Positions 47,602 through 56,758 of a stretch of 64,000 nucleotides of DNA are shown piece after piece (within the stretch, counting starts at the first letter, position 1; each line of letters starts with the position of its first letter). Under the pieces are notes generated by a model. That model saw only the letters and a program-made list of their open reading frames with translations, searched no databases and was not told the DNA's origin. Made by a program: the position numbers and the translations under genes. This DNA is from Tritrichomonas foetus (lineage: Eukaryota > Parabasalia > Tritrichomonadida > Tritrichomonadidae), in contig MLAK01000123.1 in assembly GCA_001839685.1 (NCBI GenBank), forward strand, positions 50,587 to 114,586, written 5' to 3'.

Positions 47602-48639
47602 CTAAATTCCTTCTTCTCCCAACAAACTCATGAAAGTTGCAACATGTTCTGGCGCGGATTCCTGCGTCACTTTCATTTCCAGTTCTTCCATAGGGATTCC
47701 TAACACTCGACCGATAAACGCGCGACATGGTTTTATCCAATTCTCATCACGCGGAGAATTATGAGGGCCTGTCAGAATCACGATTTCTTTTGGTCCTCCG
47801 TAAGCTTTATAAATTTTTTCAGCCTGGGAAAATGGAATAAAATCGTCTTCAGGTGAGTGTCCAAGTAAAAGTGGCTTCCAGCAGGTTTTTGCGACTTCTG
47901 CAGGCTGAACATCATTAATAGAAAGACCGACTCGATCATAAACTCCTTTTTTAATAAACCAACTTGCAAACATACTTGAAACGGAGTTCATTTTTAATTT
48001 TTTTGATACATCATCAAGCATATCTTCTAATGAGGAGTACGCTGAGTCAACAATTAATCCACGGATCATTCTTGTTGATTGACACGATAATATTGCTGTT
48101 GCGGCTCCCATGGATCTTCCCCATAATATGAAATTATCAATTTCATAATTTTCATGAAGGAATGTACAAACATCAGGAACATCAGTTTTTTCTTTTTTCC
48201 CAAGTGTGACATATTTGCCACCTGAATTTCCGGAGCCGGAAAAATCGAAGCAGAACACAGAAATTCCATTCGGCGCAAAATACGGGACAATTTGACGGCC
48301 TTCCTTTTGGCTTCCGATGTTTCCGTGAAGATAGATAATGCAGTTATGCGTTTTCTCCGTATAAAATGAGCCAGAAAGATAAAGAGAACCGACGAGTCTT
48401 TCTCCACGGCGATTTGGAAAAGACATTGGGATCCTGGGAATTGGCGGAAGATGCATATCGAATACTATATAAGAAATTTCTTCTTCGTTGTAGCTCGCTC
48501 GAGGTGGTCTGACTACAGCATTGACAGCTAGGTTTAACATATCGGTTATACTCATATTGCTTGTGATTTTCGGGATATCAACCATTTGGGATTTTTTTTT
48601 TTTGCTTTTGCAAACTTTTTTTGATTGAAAAGAAACCAT
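47602..48639 (-). CDS. Alpha/beta hydrolase (ABHD13/BEM46-like serine hydrolase)
   Basis: A 345-aa protein with a complete alpha/beta-hydrolase core. NCIIYLHGN (99-107) supplies the oxyanion strand-loop, FDFSGSGNSGG follows, the nucleophile elbow is WGRSMGA (Ser176), the acid is in HSPEDDFIP (Asp265 or Asp266) and the His is His293 in GPHNSPR. Spacing fits the family also called Clan SC serine hydrolases. The substrate is unknown (lipid or peptide). The N-terminus is basic with SKKVCKSKKKKS and no signal peptide, so a cytosolic or peripheral membrane location is likely. It is divergent from the next gene at 297 bp; GGTCA occurs at 48718-48722. Confidence 0.88.
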   Translation of the reverse strand: MVSFQSKKVCKSKKKKSQMVDIPKITSNMSITDMLNLAVNAVVRPPRASYNEEEISYIVFDMHLPPIPRIPMSFPNRRGERLVGSLYLSGSFYTEKTHNCIIYLHGNIGSQKEGRQIVPYFAPNGISVFCFDFSGSGNSGGKYVTLGKKEKTDVPDVCTFLHENYEIDNFILWGRSMGAATAILSCQSTRMIRGLIVDSAYSSLEDMLDDVSKKLKMNSVSSMFASWFIKKGVYDRVGLSINDVQPAEVAKTCWKPLLLGHSPEDDFIPFSQAEKIYKAYGGPKEIVILTGPHNSPRDENWIKPCRAFIGRVLGIPMEELEMKVTQESAPEHVATFMSLLGEEGI

Positions 48640-48936
48640 TTTTTGTCAAGATCTCTCTCAATGAATGACTTTTTGATCCACTCCATTGAAAATTAAGGGA
48701 GGTTTAAGGTCAATACAATTGAGAGATGTGGGGAAATATTGATATTAATTGCATTTGCGACAAAAATTGAAATCATCAACTTTTCAATGATTGATAGGCT
48801 TTTACAAATGTGAAAAAGTTTCATATGAGAAAGTTACTTTTTGAATGATATACATGGATTTCTGAAAAAATACGTTGGCGCATTTTAAAATTGAAAGAAA
48901 TATTCATTTTTTCGCATCATCATAACTAAAATAAAA

Positions 48937-50940
48937 ATGAAGCCAATTTCAGGATTAATAGAACTAAGTGATGAAGCAGATTTAGATCAATATCGAAAGA
49001 AGAGGATAAAAAAAGAAGTCAAAGGTTTAGGCCCACCTGATCTTGTATCACTTGACAAACAAAAATCGAAAAAAAATCGCTTGACATCTTTTCACCATGT
49101 TTGTGGTTTTCCATTTTCTAGTCAAGATTCTTTTCTTGAATATTTCAATTCTCTTTTAAAGTGTCGGCCAAAAAAAACTTTTGGAAAAGTTCGTTATGAA
49201 ATCCATGCAGCCTCTTTTTTTTGCTATAATTCTTTCACTGGAATCGATTATAAAGTAAGTATAAAGAATAAAAAAGTCGAAAAAACCGAAATTTTTACAA
49301 TCAAAGACTTGAAAACTTCAACACGTCAATGCTTACAAAATTTGACACATCAAAAATCTCAATATTCTCAAAGTTATCAATACTCTGAACACTCTTATGA
49401 TTCGCATCATAATAATCACAATAATAAAGATAATAAAGAGCAAAATAAAGATAATGAATCTTCAAGTGAAAACTCAAATGATGCCAATCATACTTTTCAA
49501 AAAGGTGAAACTCAAATCGATAAAATTTCATATAAACAATTGAAAATTTCCTCAATGCTCAGATTTTGGATACCACCGTCACCTATATATAGAGTTATTT
49601 TTGAATACCCATATAAATCATATAAAGCACTTAGGCTGATGAAGCCAGACTCATTTTCTGAAGAGGAAATTTCTTTTATTGTCAAAAATCATCCACTTTC
49701 AGAAGAATTGGAAGCTGCTCTTTCTGCATATTTAATATCACTTGGTGATTACAAACAAATTGAAAAGTTATTTAGAATTATAATTCCTCGACTCCCAAGA
49801 ATCCTTATTCACTTTTTGAGAATTTTTCCAATAACAGCTCATAAATATTCAGTTATTTCCAAACTAGCAAAAATTTCTCGAAAATGTTATGAATATGCAC
49901 CAGACGATATAATTACCGCTTATAATTGCGTGAAATATTCTATTGAAGTTGATGACTTGAATATATGTGAAACTGCAATTTCAGTATTATTGAATAGTCT
50001 TTGGATTTCTCCTATTGCCTGTTGTGGAATGGTTTTGATTTCTTTGTACTTCAAAAGACCAGATGAAGCATTGTATTATGCAAATGCTTCATGCTATACT
50101 AAAAATTATGTTAAAGGAGAAAAACAAAAATTAATTATTCATAATCTCCAATATGAATCAAAAAAAGCACCAAAACCAAATCCAAAAGCTTTTGAAAGTG
50201 ATTTCATTTTTTCCTATAATTCTGGTACTTATCCTTTAGTTTATCAAACTGTTGTAAAAATAATGAAAAAGTTTCCTTCGTTTCAAATGAGAAAACTGCT
50301 TAAAACCAATTTCGAAGCTCCTTTATATACTCCACTTTATAGAACTGAAAGTAAAGTGAGTGATATAAATGGAAATCTCTGCAAAGAGTATTTAAAAGAA
50401 TATGATGGTGAATATGAATATTTTGATTATGTCAATAATTTTCATAAAAATAATACAACAGAGAATAATAATGAACAGAGAGACCATAACTATTGTAATA
50501 AGGATTATGATGTATTAGATGGTTTGTTTGACCCAGGAATAGCAGTTCAATATCCAACTATTCCAACCTTTATTAAAAATTTAACATTGTCAAGTGAATT
50601 CAGTCATATTGCAAATACAGCTTTAGGTGATCTTCATACGCGTGATTCAGTGATGAGGAATAAGAAAATAGATAATATTGATGATGCAAAAAGATTTGCT
50701 ATCACTGCATTTTATCTGGGTGATATAGATTTCTTTGATCTATCATATAATTATTTAAAAAGACAAAGAAAAACTCATGTTTTGATAGAATTAATGCGTT
50801 ATAAACTTCATTTTGAAACAGAAAATACTTCTTTGAAAAATACCGAAGGAATTCATACCCATAAAATGTCAATGAATGAATACAATGCTCTGCTCGTAAC
50901 TCGAAAGATTATGTGTGGAATTTCTTCAATGAAAGTATGA
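48937..50940 (+). CDS. Unknown helical-repeat protein, possibly ChAPs/exomer-like
   Basis: A 667-aa protein. The N-terminus has KGLGPPDLVSLDKQ, resembling the LGPPDL motif that opens fungal Chs5/Arf1-binding proteins (ChAPs: Chs6, Bch1, Bud7), followed by an HHVCGF...SFLEYFNSLLK stretch and a beta-rich part (TFGKVRYEIHAASFFCYNSFTGIDYKV). A His/Asn/Lys-rich disordered loop lies at about 150-190. From about 200 on there are TPR-like helices (DEALYYANASC). ChAPs in exomer sort cargo at the trans-Golgi with Arf1. I recall only parts of that family, so the call is tentative. There is no membrane segment. Confidence 0.4.
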   Translation: MKPISGLIELSDEADLDQYRKKRIKKEVKGLGPPDLVSLDKQKSKKNRLTSFHHVCGFPFSSQDSFLEYFNSLLKCRPKKTFGKVRYEIHAASFFCYNSFTGIDYKVSIKNKKVEKTEIFTIKDLKTSTRQCLQNLTHQKSQYSQSYQYSEHSYDSHHNNHNNKDNKEQNKDNESSSENSNDANHTFQKGETQIDKISYKQLKISSMLRFWIPPSPIYRVIFEYPYKSYKALRLMKPDSFSEEEISFIVKNHPLSEELEAALSAYLISLGDYKQIEKLFRIIIPRLPRILIHFLRIFPITAHKYSVISKLAKISRKCYEYAPDDIITAYNCVKYSIEVDDLNICETAISVLLNSLWISPIACCGMVLISLYFKRPDEALYYANASCYTKNYVKGEKQKLIIHNLQYESKKAPKPNPKAFESDFIFSYNSGTYPLVYQTVVKIMKKFPSFQMRKLLKTNFEAPLYTPLYRTESKVSDINGNLCKEYLKEYDGEYEYFDYVNNFHKNNTTENNNEQRDHNYCNKDYDVLDGLFDPGIAVQYPTIPTFIKNLTLSSEFSHIANTALGDLHTRDSVMRNKKIDNIDDAKRFAITAFYLGDIDFFDLSYNYLKRQRKTHVLIELMRYKLHFETENTSLKNTEGIHTHKMSMNEYNALLVTRKIMCGISSMKV

Positions 50941-51124
50941 AAAAATAATTTGTTTTGTTCATTAAAATATATATTATTGATTACTCACTTTTCTATTTTT
51001 AATTTTCTCATTAAAATATAAAATATAAAAAATATGAAAGAGTTATTTTGAATTGGTATTTTTTTACAAACAAACAAAATAAAAGTATGACAAAATACTA
51101 AAATCCAGTTATATTGCCAACAGG

Positions 51125-53107
51125 CTAAGCAATATTGGTGATTGTTTTTATTTTTCCTGCAACATGCATTTGATACAATTCATTTAAACGAATTGAGTCC
51201 TCTTTTGAAACTTCATCTTCAGTGATCCATTGATAACTTGACTTTTTGGTGATTGCATTATAAATTTTCACATTATATCGTTTGATTGGAACTCCATTTG
51301 AGTATTCACGACCAGTAACAATATTCACAACATCTTTGATAGAATTACCATATGACAATCCAGCATGAACTCTATTTGCTCTTTGAGATTTTGGAAAAGG
51401 TGGATCAACAATTCCTCTAAATGATCTCCAGCCAGGCATCATTTTATTTTCATCTATATCAGGTGGAAGTTGGTTTGCAAAAGTTGTTGATTTCATTGTA
51501 CAATCTTTTCCTAAACCTAGCAAACTTCCACGCGTACTTGACATTGGTGCTCTTGCCGAATTCAGAGGCCTTGTATGTACTTTCTTCAAAATGGAAAGAT
51601 CCAAACCTGCACTCTGCAAAGTTTCCTGTAATGATGGTGTATTCATTGAGGTATTTAAATTCGTATTTAAAGTAGTGTTTGGTGAATTATCTGGTGGAAG
51701 TTTGATTTCATCTTCTTGTTGGAGAAGGTCAGCCGCAGTTATAAAAGTTTTTCCTTCTTTCTTTCGACTTAATGTTTGCGTCTTACACGCTTCTTTTTTG
51801 GCTGCTTCTCTCCACATTCCTCTTCCATCCCAAAATACGGCTGAAGCAGGAATTTGAACCATGCAATCTTTAAGAACAATAATAATACGTCCATTTCGAT
51901 TTCGAGCAATTGAAGAAACAGCCCATTCACCAGTAAGTGGATGAACAAATTCAATTTTATCATTTTTACTTGGTTTTGCACCAGTTGGCTGATAAAATGG
52001 AGCCACTGTTTCCATATAAACAGATTCAATTGTTGTTTCCAATTGTGTAAAACCACAAATTCTTCGATACTTGAAATAGGCTCGAATATCATTAGTAGAG
52101 GAGTCAGATGGTTCTTCATCAGTTGTGGCAATTGCTCGAGAAATGTAAGCTGCCAGAATTAAACGAGGAGTTGAGCCAATTTGTGGAATAATTCCAGTTT
52201 TTAAGAATCTTTCAAGATTTAAAGCGTCCCAAAGTTCAGTTTCAATTTTATTATATATTCGAATTTTACCTAAAATGGCGACAAGAACAACAAGAAGCTC
52301 CCAATTCTCCATTTTTTGGATATCTTCATAAATATTAAACCAATAAACACGACAAAGCATTCTTGGTATAATATAAATTGATTCGCCGATCCATACTTTT
52401 AAGAGGATTCCTAAAGTGAGTCCAAAATAATCATTAAAGTCACCATTTGGCAATTCGAAATGGGAAAAGCGCGATAAATATCGAATTCTTTCAATTTGTG
52501 GAAATTCATCAAATTTAAAAGGTGTAGTGCCAAGTGGAGTTGTAAATTTAACACCATTATTATATTCAAAATCATGATCAAATATATAACCTTTTCCAGC
52601 CTGTGCAGTTGATGAATGATTGGATTTTGTTATTTTAAACCTGCTATTTGAGATTATTAGGTTTCCAAATTCTAATGTGTTTTCATAATTTTTAAAAATC
52701 TGTTTTTGGTAATCAGAAATGAATGTTCCATTTATGACCCATGCGTGTGATAAAATTGTTGGAATAAGCATTGGATATTTTTGATTAAGATCATCAAAAT
52801 TGTTATTTTTGAAATAAAGTCTAACTATTACCGTGTTCCGAAGATCAAACAAATTATCAAGATCTAAGAAATTATGTGAAATGTCTAAAAATCCAAGACT
52901 TCGAAAACATCGTAAAAATGATAAATCAGTGAGCTGGTTATAACTTAAATCAATAGAAAAGACATGATTCTTGGCAAAGAAAAAATCGAAATCAAGCGAT
53001 GACAACCTATTGTGTGAGGCAATGAATTCTTCAGTAATACTCGGAACATCATCTGATGATAAAGTCGTTTTGTCTGTATTTCTTACGTCAAAAATCTTCA
53101 ATTCCAT
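51125..53107 (-). CDS. Leucine-rich repeat protein with unknown C-terminal region
   Basis: A 660-aa protein. Residues about 24-115 hold three to four LRRs of the SDS22/cytosolic type: HNRLSSLDFDFF, FSIDLSYNQLTDLSFL, LGFLDISHNFLDLDNLFDL and VIVRLYFKNNNF. A helical middle (about 215-345) is not recognised. A small beta-rich module (about 395-435: IEFVHPLTGEWAVSSIARNRNGRIIIVL followed by PASAVFWDGRG) resembles an SH3/Tudor-type fold. The rest is Ser/Thr/Asn-rich and disordered. LRR proteins of this build serve as axonemal or signalling scaffolds; I cannot assign one. It is divergent from the small EF-hand-like gene at 168 bp. Confidence 0.8.
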   Translation of the reverse strand: MELKIFDVRNTDKTTLSSDDVPSITEEFIASHNRLSSLDFDFFFAKNHVFSIDLSYNQLTDLSFLRCFRSLGFLDISHNFLDLDNLFDLRNTVIVRLYFKNNNFDDLNQKYPMLIPTILSHAWVINGTFISDYQKQIFKNYENTLEFGNLIISNSRFKITKSNHSSTAQAGKGYIFDHDFEYNNGVKFTTPLGTTPFKFDEFPQIERIRYLSRFSHFELPNGDFNDYFGLTLGILLKVWIGESIYIIPRMLCRVYWFNIYEDIQKMENWELLVVLVAILGKIRIYNKIETELWDALNLERFLKTGIIPQIGSTPRLILAAYISRAIATTDEEPSDSSTNDIRAYFKYRRICGFTQLETTIESVYMETVAPFYQPTGAKPSKNDKIEFVHPLTGEWAVSSIARNRNGRIIIVLKDCMVQIPASAVFWDGRGMWREAAKKEACKTQTLSRKKEGKTFITAADLLQQEDEIKLPPDNSPNTTLNTNLNTSMNTPSLQETLQSAGLDLSILKKVHTRPLNSARAPMSSTRGSLLGLGKDCTMKSTTFANQLPPDIDENKMMPGWRSFRGIVDPPFPKSQRANRVHAGLSYGNSIKDVVNIVTGREYSNGVPIKRYNVKIYNAITKKSSYQWITEDEVSKEDSIRLNELYQMHVAGKIKTITNIA

Positions 53108-53275
53108 TTTTATTCTTTCCTAACGTTTATTTTTAACGTGCGTCTTTAACTTTTTGAACCATTAAAAAGTCATTATTCATGTAATAATGGACAAATAAGT
53201 GCATAAAATTTGAATGTATAAACCAAATATACACAGAAAATTTATCATTCAAAGTATTGTCTTCTAAAACAAAAA

Positions 53276-53689
53276 ATGATGTACTTTAGCCAGAGGAAAG
53301 AAGCTTTGAAGTTCTTCGGAACAAATAGAAGTGAATTTGAAATGAAACTGAGAAATATGGGAATTACTCCATCTGAAGATGAAATTTCACAAATGATTCA
53401 AGAATTACAAAATGATGCTGACTTTTCAAACATGGAAAATGTTAAACAAATTGATAATGAAAATCTTCTTTATGCTTTTCGTATATTTCAAGAAAATGAC
53501 ATTATTATGACAAAGGATGAACTCAACATAATTTTAAACTATCATGGTGTTGATGTTCTGGAAGACTCTCAGCGGGAGGAAATTTTAAGGAAATGCATCA
53601 AAAACGAATTCAACGTCGTCAAATTAGTTGAAAAAAAGTTTAACAAAAACAATGGCCTTACAAACTTTGAATCGTTTTACAATGTTTAA
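53276..53689 (+). CDS. Degenerate calmodulin-like (EF-hand) protein
   Basis: A 137-aa protein, of calmodulin size. KFFGTNRSEFEMKLRNMGITPSEDEISQMI is the usual EF-hand helix pattern (F..L..(L/M)G..P(S/T)..E(I/L)..M), and a second pair includes AFRIFQENDIIMTKDELNIILNYHGVDVL. The calcium loops lack the D-x-D-x-D/S-G signature (NDADFSNMENVKQID, ENDIIMTKDE), so metal binding is unlikely. It may be a structural light chain or centrin-type partner. ATG codons at 53276 and 53279 are both possible starts. Confidence 0.65.
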   Translation: MMYFSQRKEALKFFGTNRSEFEMKLRNMGITPSEDEISQMIQELQNDADFSNMENVKQIDNENLLYAFRIFQENDIIMTKDELNIILNYHGVDVLEDSQREEILRKCIKNEFNVVKLVEKKFNKNNGLTNFESFYNV

Positions 53690-54622
53690 TAAGTGATTCC
53701 AGGTTTTCATTTTGGATTTTACGAAATGTTTGAAGAAAATAAATAATCATGAACTCACAATTATTTTTATTAACTTGACTGTAATGTGTAGAACCTTGTT
53801 TATTCTTTTCTTTTTGAAAATAATGGAACAAATCAAATGACAAGATTTATATATTAGCATCATTTGTTTCATTTGGGTCATCATTTCCAATATTGCTTGA
53901 ATTCTTCTTATTCATCTTTATGATTTCCACATTAGCTTTTTTGGCATGCAATGACAAAGATTGATCTTGCATCCATCTCTTTTGATAAAAGGGTTCAATT
54001 TATGTCGATTTTTGTGAAGATATTTGAAACATAAAGAAGGAAATGAAAATTAAGATATAAAAAGAAGATTAAAACTTTCCTCATCATTCCGATGTAATTT
54101 TTATTTGTAATTAACGTTGAATGAGAATTATGAGTAGAATGAGATATTTTCTCATTATGAATAGATTAAGATTAAATTATTTTATCCTAAACAAACTCCT
54201 TGGTCCAAACAGTGATGCATACTAGGCATAAATAAACCAATTTTATTTCCAGTAATTTTGGCATAATAAAGTAGTAACAGATTTATTACCCCAGACAAAG
54301 TCTAATACAATATTTTCTCTGTGTCAAACCAATCAGTAAAAATGAAAAAAAGTTATTTCCGTTAAGTGGTGTAATAATATTCATTTAAGTGAAATACTTC
54401 TCAGTTAGTTAGTTTCAACGGTAATAGGATACCTCATGATTATGTGCCACATAGTATGTGATACTGATATATGTGTCAAAGCAAAAGGGAATGTTTGTTT
54501 TGAGGAGAAGTGAATTGTAGTGATTTTCAAATTGAGTGAACGATATAGAAAATTTGACAGGCATATACATCATCTCATTCAATTGAATTTGATCTGAAAA
54601 GTGCCAAATTTTTATCAAATTA
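53690..54622. other. Intergenic region, no gene seen
   Basis: About 0.93 kb of AT-rich DNA between two plus-strand genes. Minus-strand frames of 61 and 67 codons (53658-53843, 54415-54618) have no recognisable content. No RNA gene found. Confidence 0.55.
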
Positions 54623-56320
54623 ATGAGTGAATCAAAATCTGAATCTACAAATCCAAAAGACGGCGAAATTCAAAACGAAGATAAATGTCTTTGGATGTGT
54701 AGAGCAATGGAGGAAGATTCAGAAGCCTTAGAATTACGCGAAAGAACATATCCATGGACAAAAACTCATTCTTTTGGCGTCCTCAAGCGCGCCAACTTTA
54801 CATCATGCAGAGCTCACCTCGATAGACACCGCGTCCTCGAATTAGTATATCAGCATTTACACTCGATTGGCATGCATCATGTCGCGTTTACTCTCGCAGA
54901 CGAAACAAAGCTCGAGTTTCAAAGGAAAGACCAAAAGATGGATAGAACAGATTTACGCTTACTCATTTCAATGTCACTCGGCCCGCGCGATAATTTATGG
55001 GACGATTCAGGAATCGATTGCACAGTGTTGGCCGAAGAGCCATTCGATGACGACAACGCATCAGTCCGATACGTCGAGCCAGTTGAAAAAATCGTAAATG
55101 CGTTAAACGGAAAATATGATAAAAAAGTTCAATTTATCGATGGAATCAAAAACGGATCAAACTTTTCAGAAATTTCATTCGCACCTTTAATATTTTTGAT
55201 TGCAAACATCGTTTCAAATAATCCAAAAGTTATCGTAACAAAAGACGACCGATTTAAATTTTATCTTTTATTGAATTCAATTTGTCACAGTTCACATTTT
55301 TTTGAGCACATCATGTATTTGTACCATCATAAAGAAACTGCCGTAACCGTTAAATCAAATATTCTCAAAATTGTTATTGAATGGGTCACTTTTTCTGGTT
55401 TGTTTATTGGAAAAAATACTCTTCGTGAAATCAGTCGATTTTTACAAACAATTGAAAATGAAGAAGCAAAAGATCTTTTTAGTGTTATTCCCAATCTTCC
55501 ATACGGGAATCCAATAATTGATGATTTACCACCAGCACCAGTTCTGGGTGATAATCCAGTCAAGTTGCTTCATCCGAATCTTACTTTGGCTGATCCAGAA
55601 GCAGAAGAAGTTGCTCGTCAGATATCTTTAGTTGTTCATGGTTTATATTCAGCTGTTCATCCAAGAGAGTTTTATATTGCAATTTCTCAACGTTCTTTAT
55701 CACTTGAAACAAAAGGACTGTACGAGCTTTTCGAATTTGGCAAGAAATTGAAGAATTTGATTGCTGCAACCATATTGAGTGAAAAAAATGTAAATCAAAC
55801 TAAAAATAAATTTACCATGATGATAAACATTGCAAGCAAACTTTTAGATATTAATAATTTCGAAGCACTATCTTGGTTTGTTAGTGCATTTGATATGAAG
55901 TGTATCAAGAACCTTTCACGTCTTGTCTCAAGTTTATCTGATGAAAGTAAAAATAAGTTAAATGAATTACGAGAAAATTATGATTGGAAAAAATCACAAA
56001 GTCCTACATATGAATTGAAACTTAAACAATGCTACCAAAATAAGATGCCATCAATTCCAAATATGAGATATGAATTATCTGTTGTTGCAGTTAATGGATA
56101 TGGTGGTGATGAATTCAGAGGGAATTTGGTTAACTGGGGCAAAAGAAATATTGCTGCAGAATTCATACAGAAATATAACCAGTTCCAAAACACTAAATAT
56201 AACTACCACAGAATTTCACAGATACAAAAAGTGCTCTCGCAAGGAACAAGATTCACAAAAGAGGACTTAAATGCGTTCAGCCTTGATATAGAATCACCAA
56301 TTAAAGATGATGTTATTTAA
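54623..56320 (+). CDS. RasGEF (CDC25-homology) domain protein with LisH-like N-terminus
   Basis: A 565-aa protein. The C-terminal catalytic part (about 320-545) has the CDC25 features: EEVARQISLVVHGLYSAVHPREFY (the SxR1 entry, L..I...L+..I.P.EL), a middle with NKFTMMINIASKLLDINNFEALSWFVSAFDMKCIKNL, which parallels the F..(I/V)..IA..(L)...NNF.....(I)..AL....I.RL segment, and PSIPNMRYELSVVAVNGYGGDEF near the end where RasGEFs read P.IP...L.(D)L. An N-terminal LisH-like helix pair (RHRVLELVYQHLHSIGMHHVAFTLADET, about 74-101) precedes a helical REM-like region. It would activate a Ras-like GTPase. The stop reads TAATAAAT. Confidence 0.82.
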   Translation: MSESKSESTNPKDGEIQNEDKCLWMCRAMEEDSEALELRERTYPWTKTHSFGVLKRANFTSCRAHLDRHRVLELVYQHLHSIGMHHVAFTLADETKLEFQRKDQKMDRTDLRLLISMSLGPRDNLWDDSGIDCTVLAEEPFDDDNASVRYVEPVEKIVNALNGKYDKKVQFIDGIKNGSNFSEISFAPLIFLIANIVSNNPKVIVTKDDRFKFYLLLNSICHSSHFFEHIMYLYHHKETAVTVKSNILKIVIEWVTFSGLFIGKNTLREISRFLQTIENEEAKDLFSVIPNLPYGNPIIDDLPPAPVLGDNPVKLLHPNLTLADPEAEEVARQISLVVHGLYSAVHPREFYIAISQRSLSLETKGLYELFEFGKKLKNLIAATILSEKNVNQTKNKFTMMINIASKLLDINNFEALSWFVSAFDMKCIKNLSRLVSSLSDESKNKLNELRENYDWKKSQSPTYELKLKQCYQNKMPSIPNMRYELSVVAVNGYGGDEFRGNLVNWGKRNIAAEFIQKYNQFQNTKYNYHRISQIQKVLSQGTRFTKEDLNAFSLDIESPIKDDVI

Positions 56321-56758
56321 TAAATATTCTTTTCTTGTTGCTTATTAAATAGAACTTTACGCTCATTTTTCTGTTCTTTTTCTTATTCTTGGTTGTTTTT
56401 TTTTCGTCCCATTATCGTTGAAATAGTTCAGCCTTAAATAACTTGGAATTGACTCAATGATTTAGCGAGTTTCCTTCTTCAAAGCAACTCAGAAATTGAA
56501 CACTGTATTAGAAATAAAATAGAAAATCGTAGCCTCTTTGGTATATGTGATTAAATTCATTAAATCTAGTCGAAAAAATGAAAATACATGATTGAGTTGG
56601 CATGAAAATATTGGAAATAGATTACTTCAAAGATATGAAATATAATGTATATTTAACACCATGAGATTGAATAATGTATACTCTTGGAAAGATAAAAATA
56701 AATATAATTCTAATTTTATAATCAATTTATACAAATAAAAACAAAAATATAACAGTAA
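56321..56758. other. Convergent intergenic spacer
   Basis: A 438-bp AT-rich gap between convergent 3' ends. No gene or RNA seen. Confidence 0.55.

Noticed and set aside
51769..52131. Minus-strand 120-codon frame overlapping the LRR gene
   Set aside because: It is an out-of-frame shadow on the same strand as the 660-aa LRR protein.
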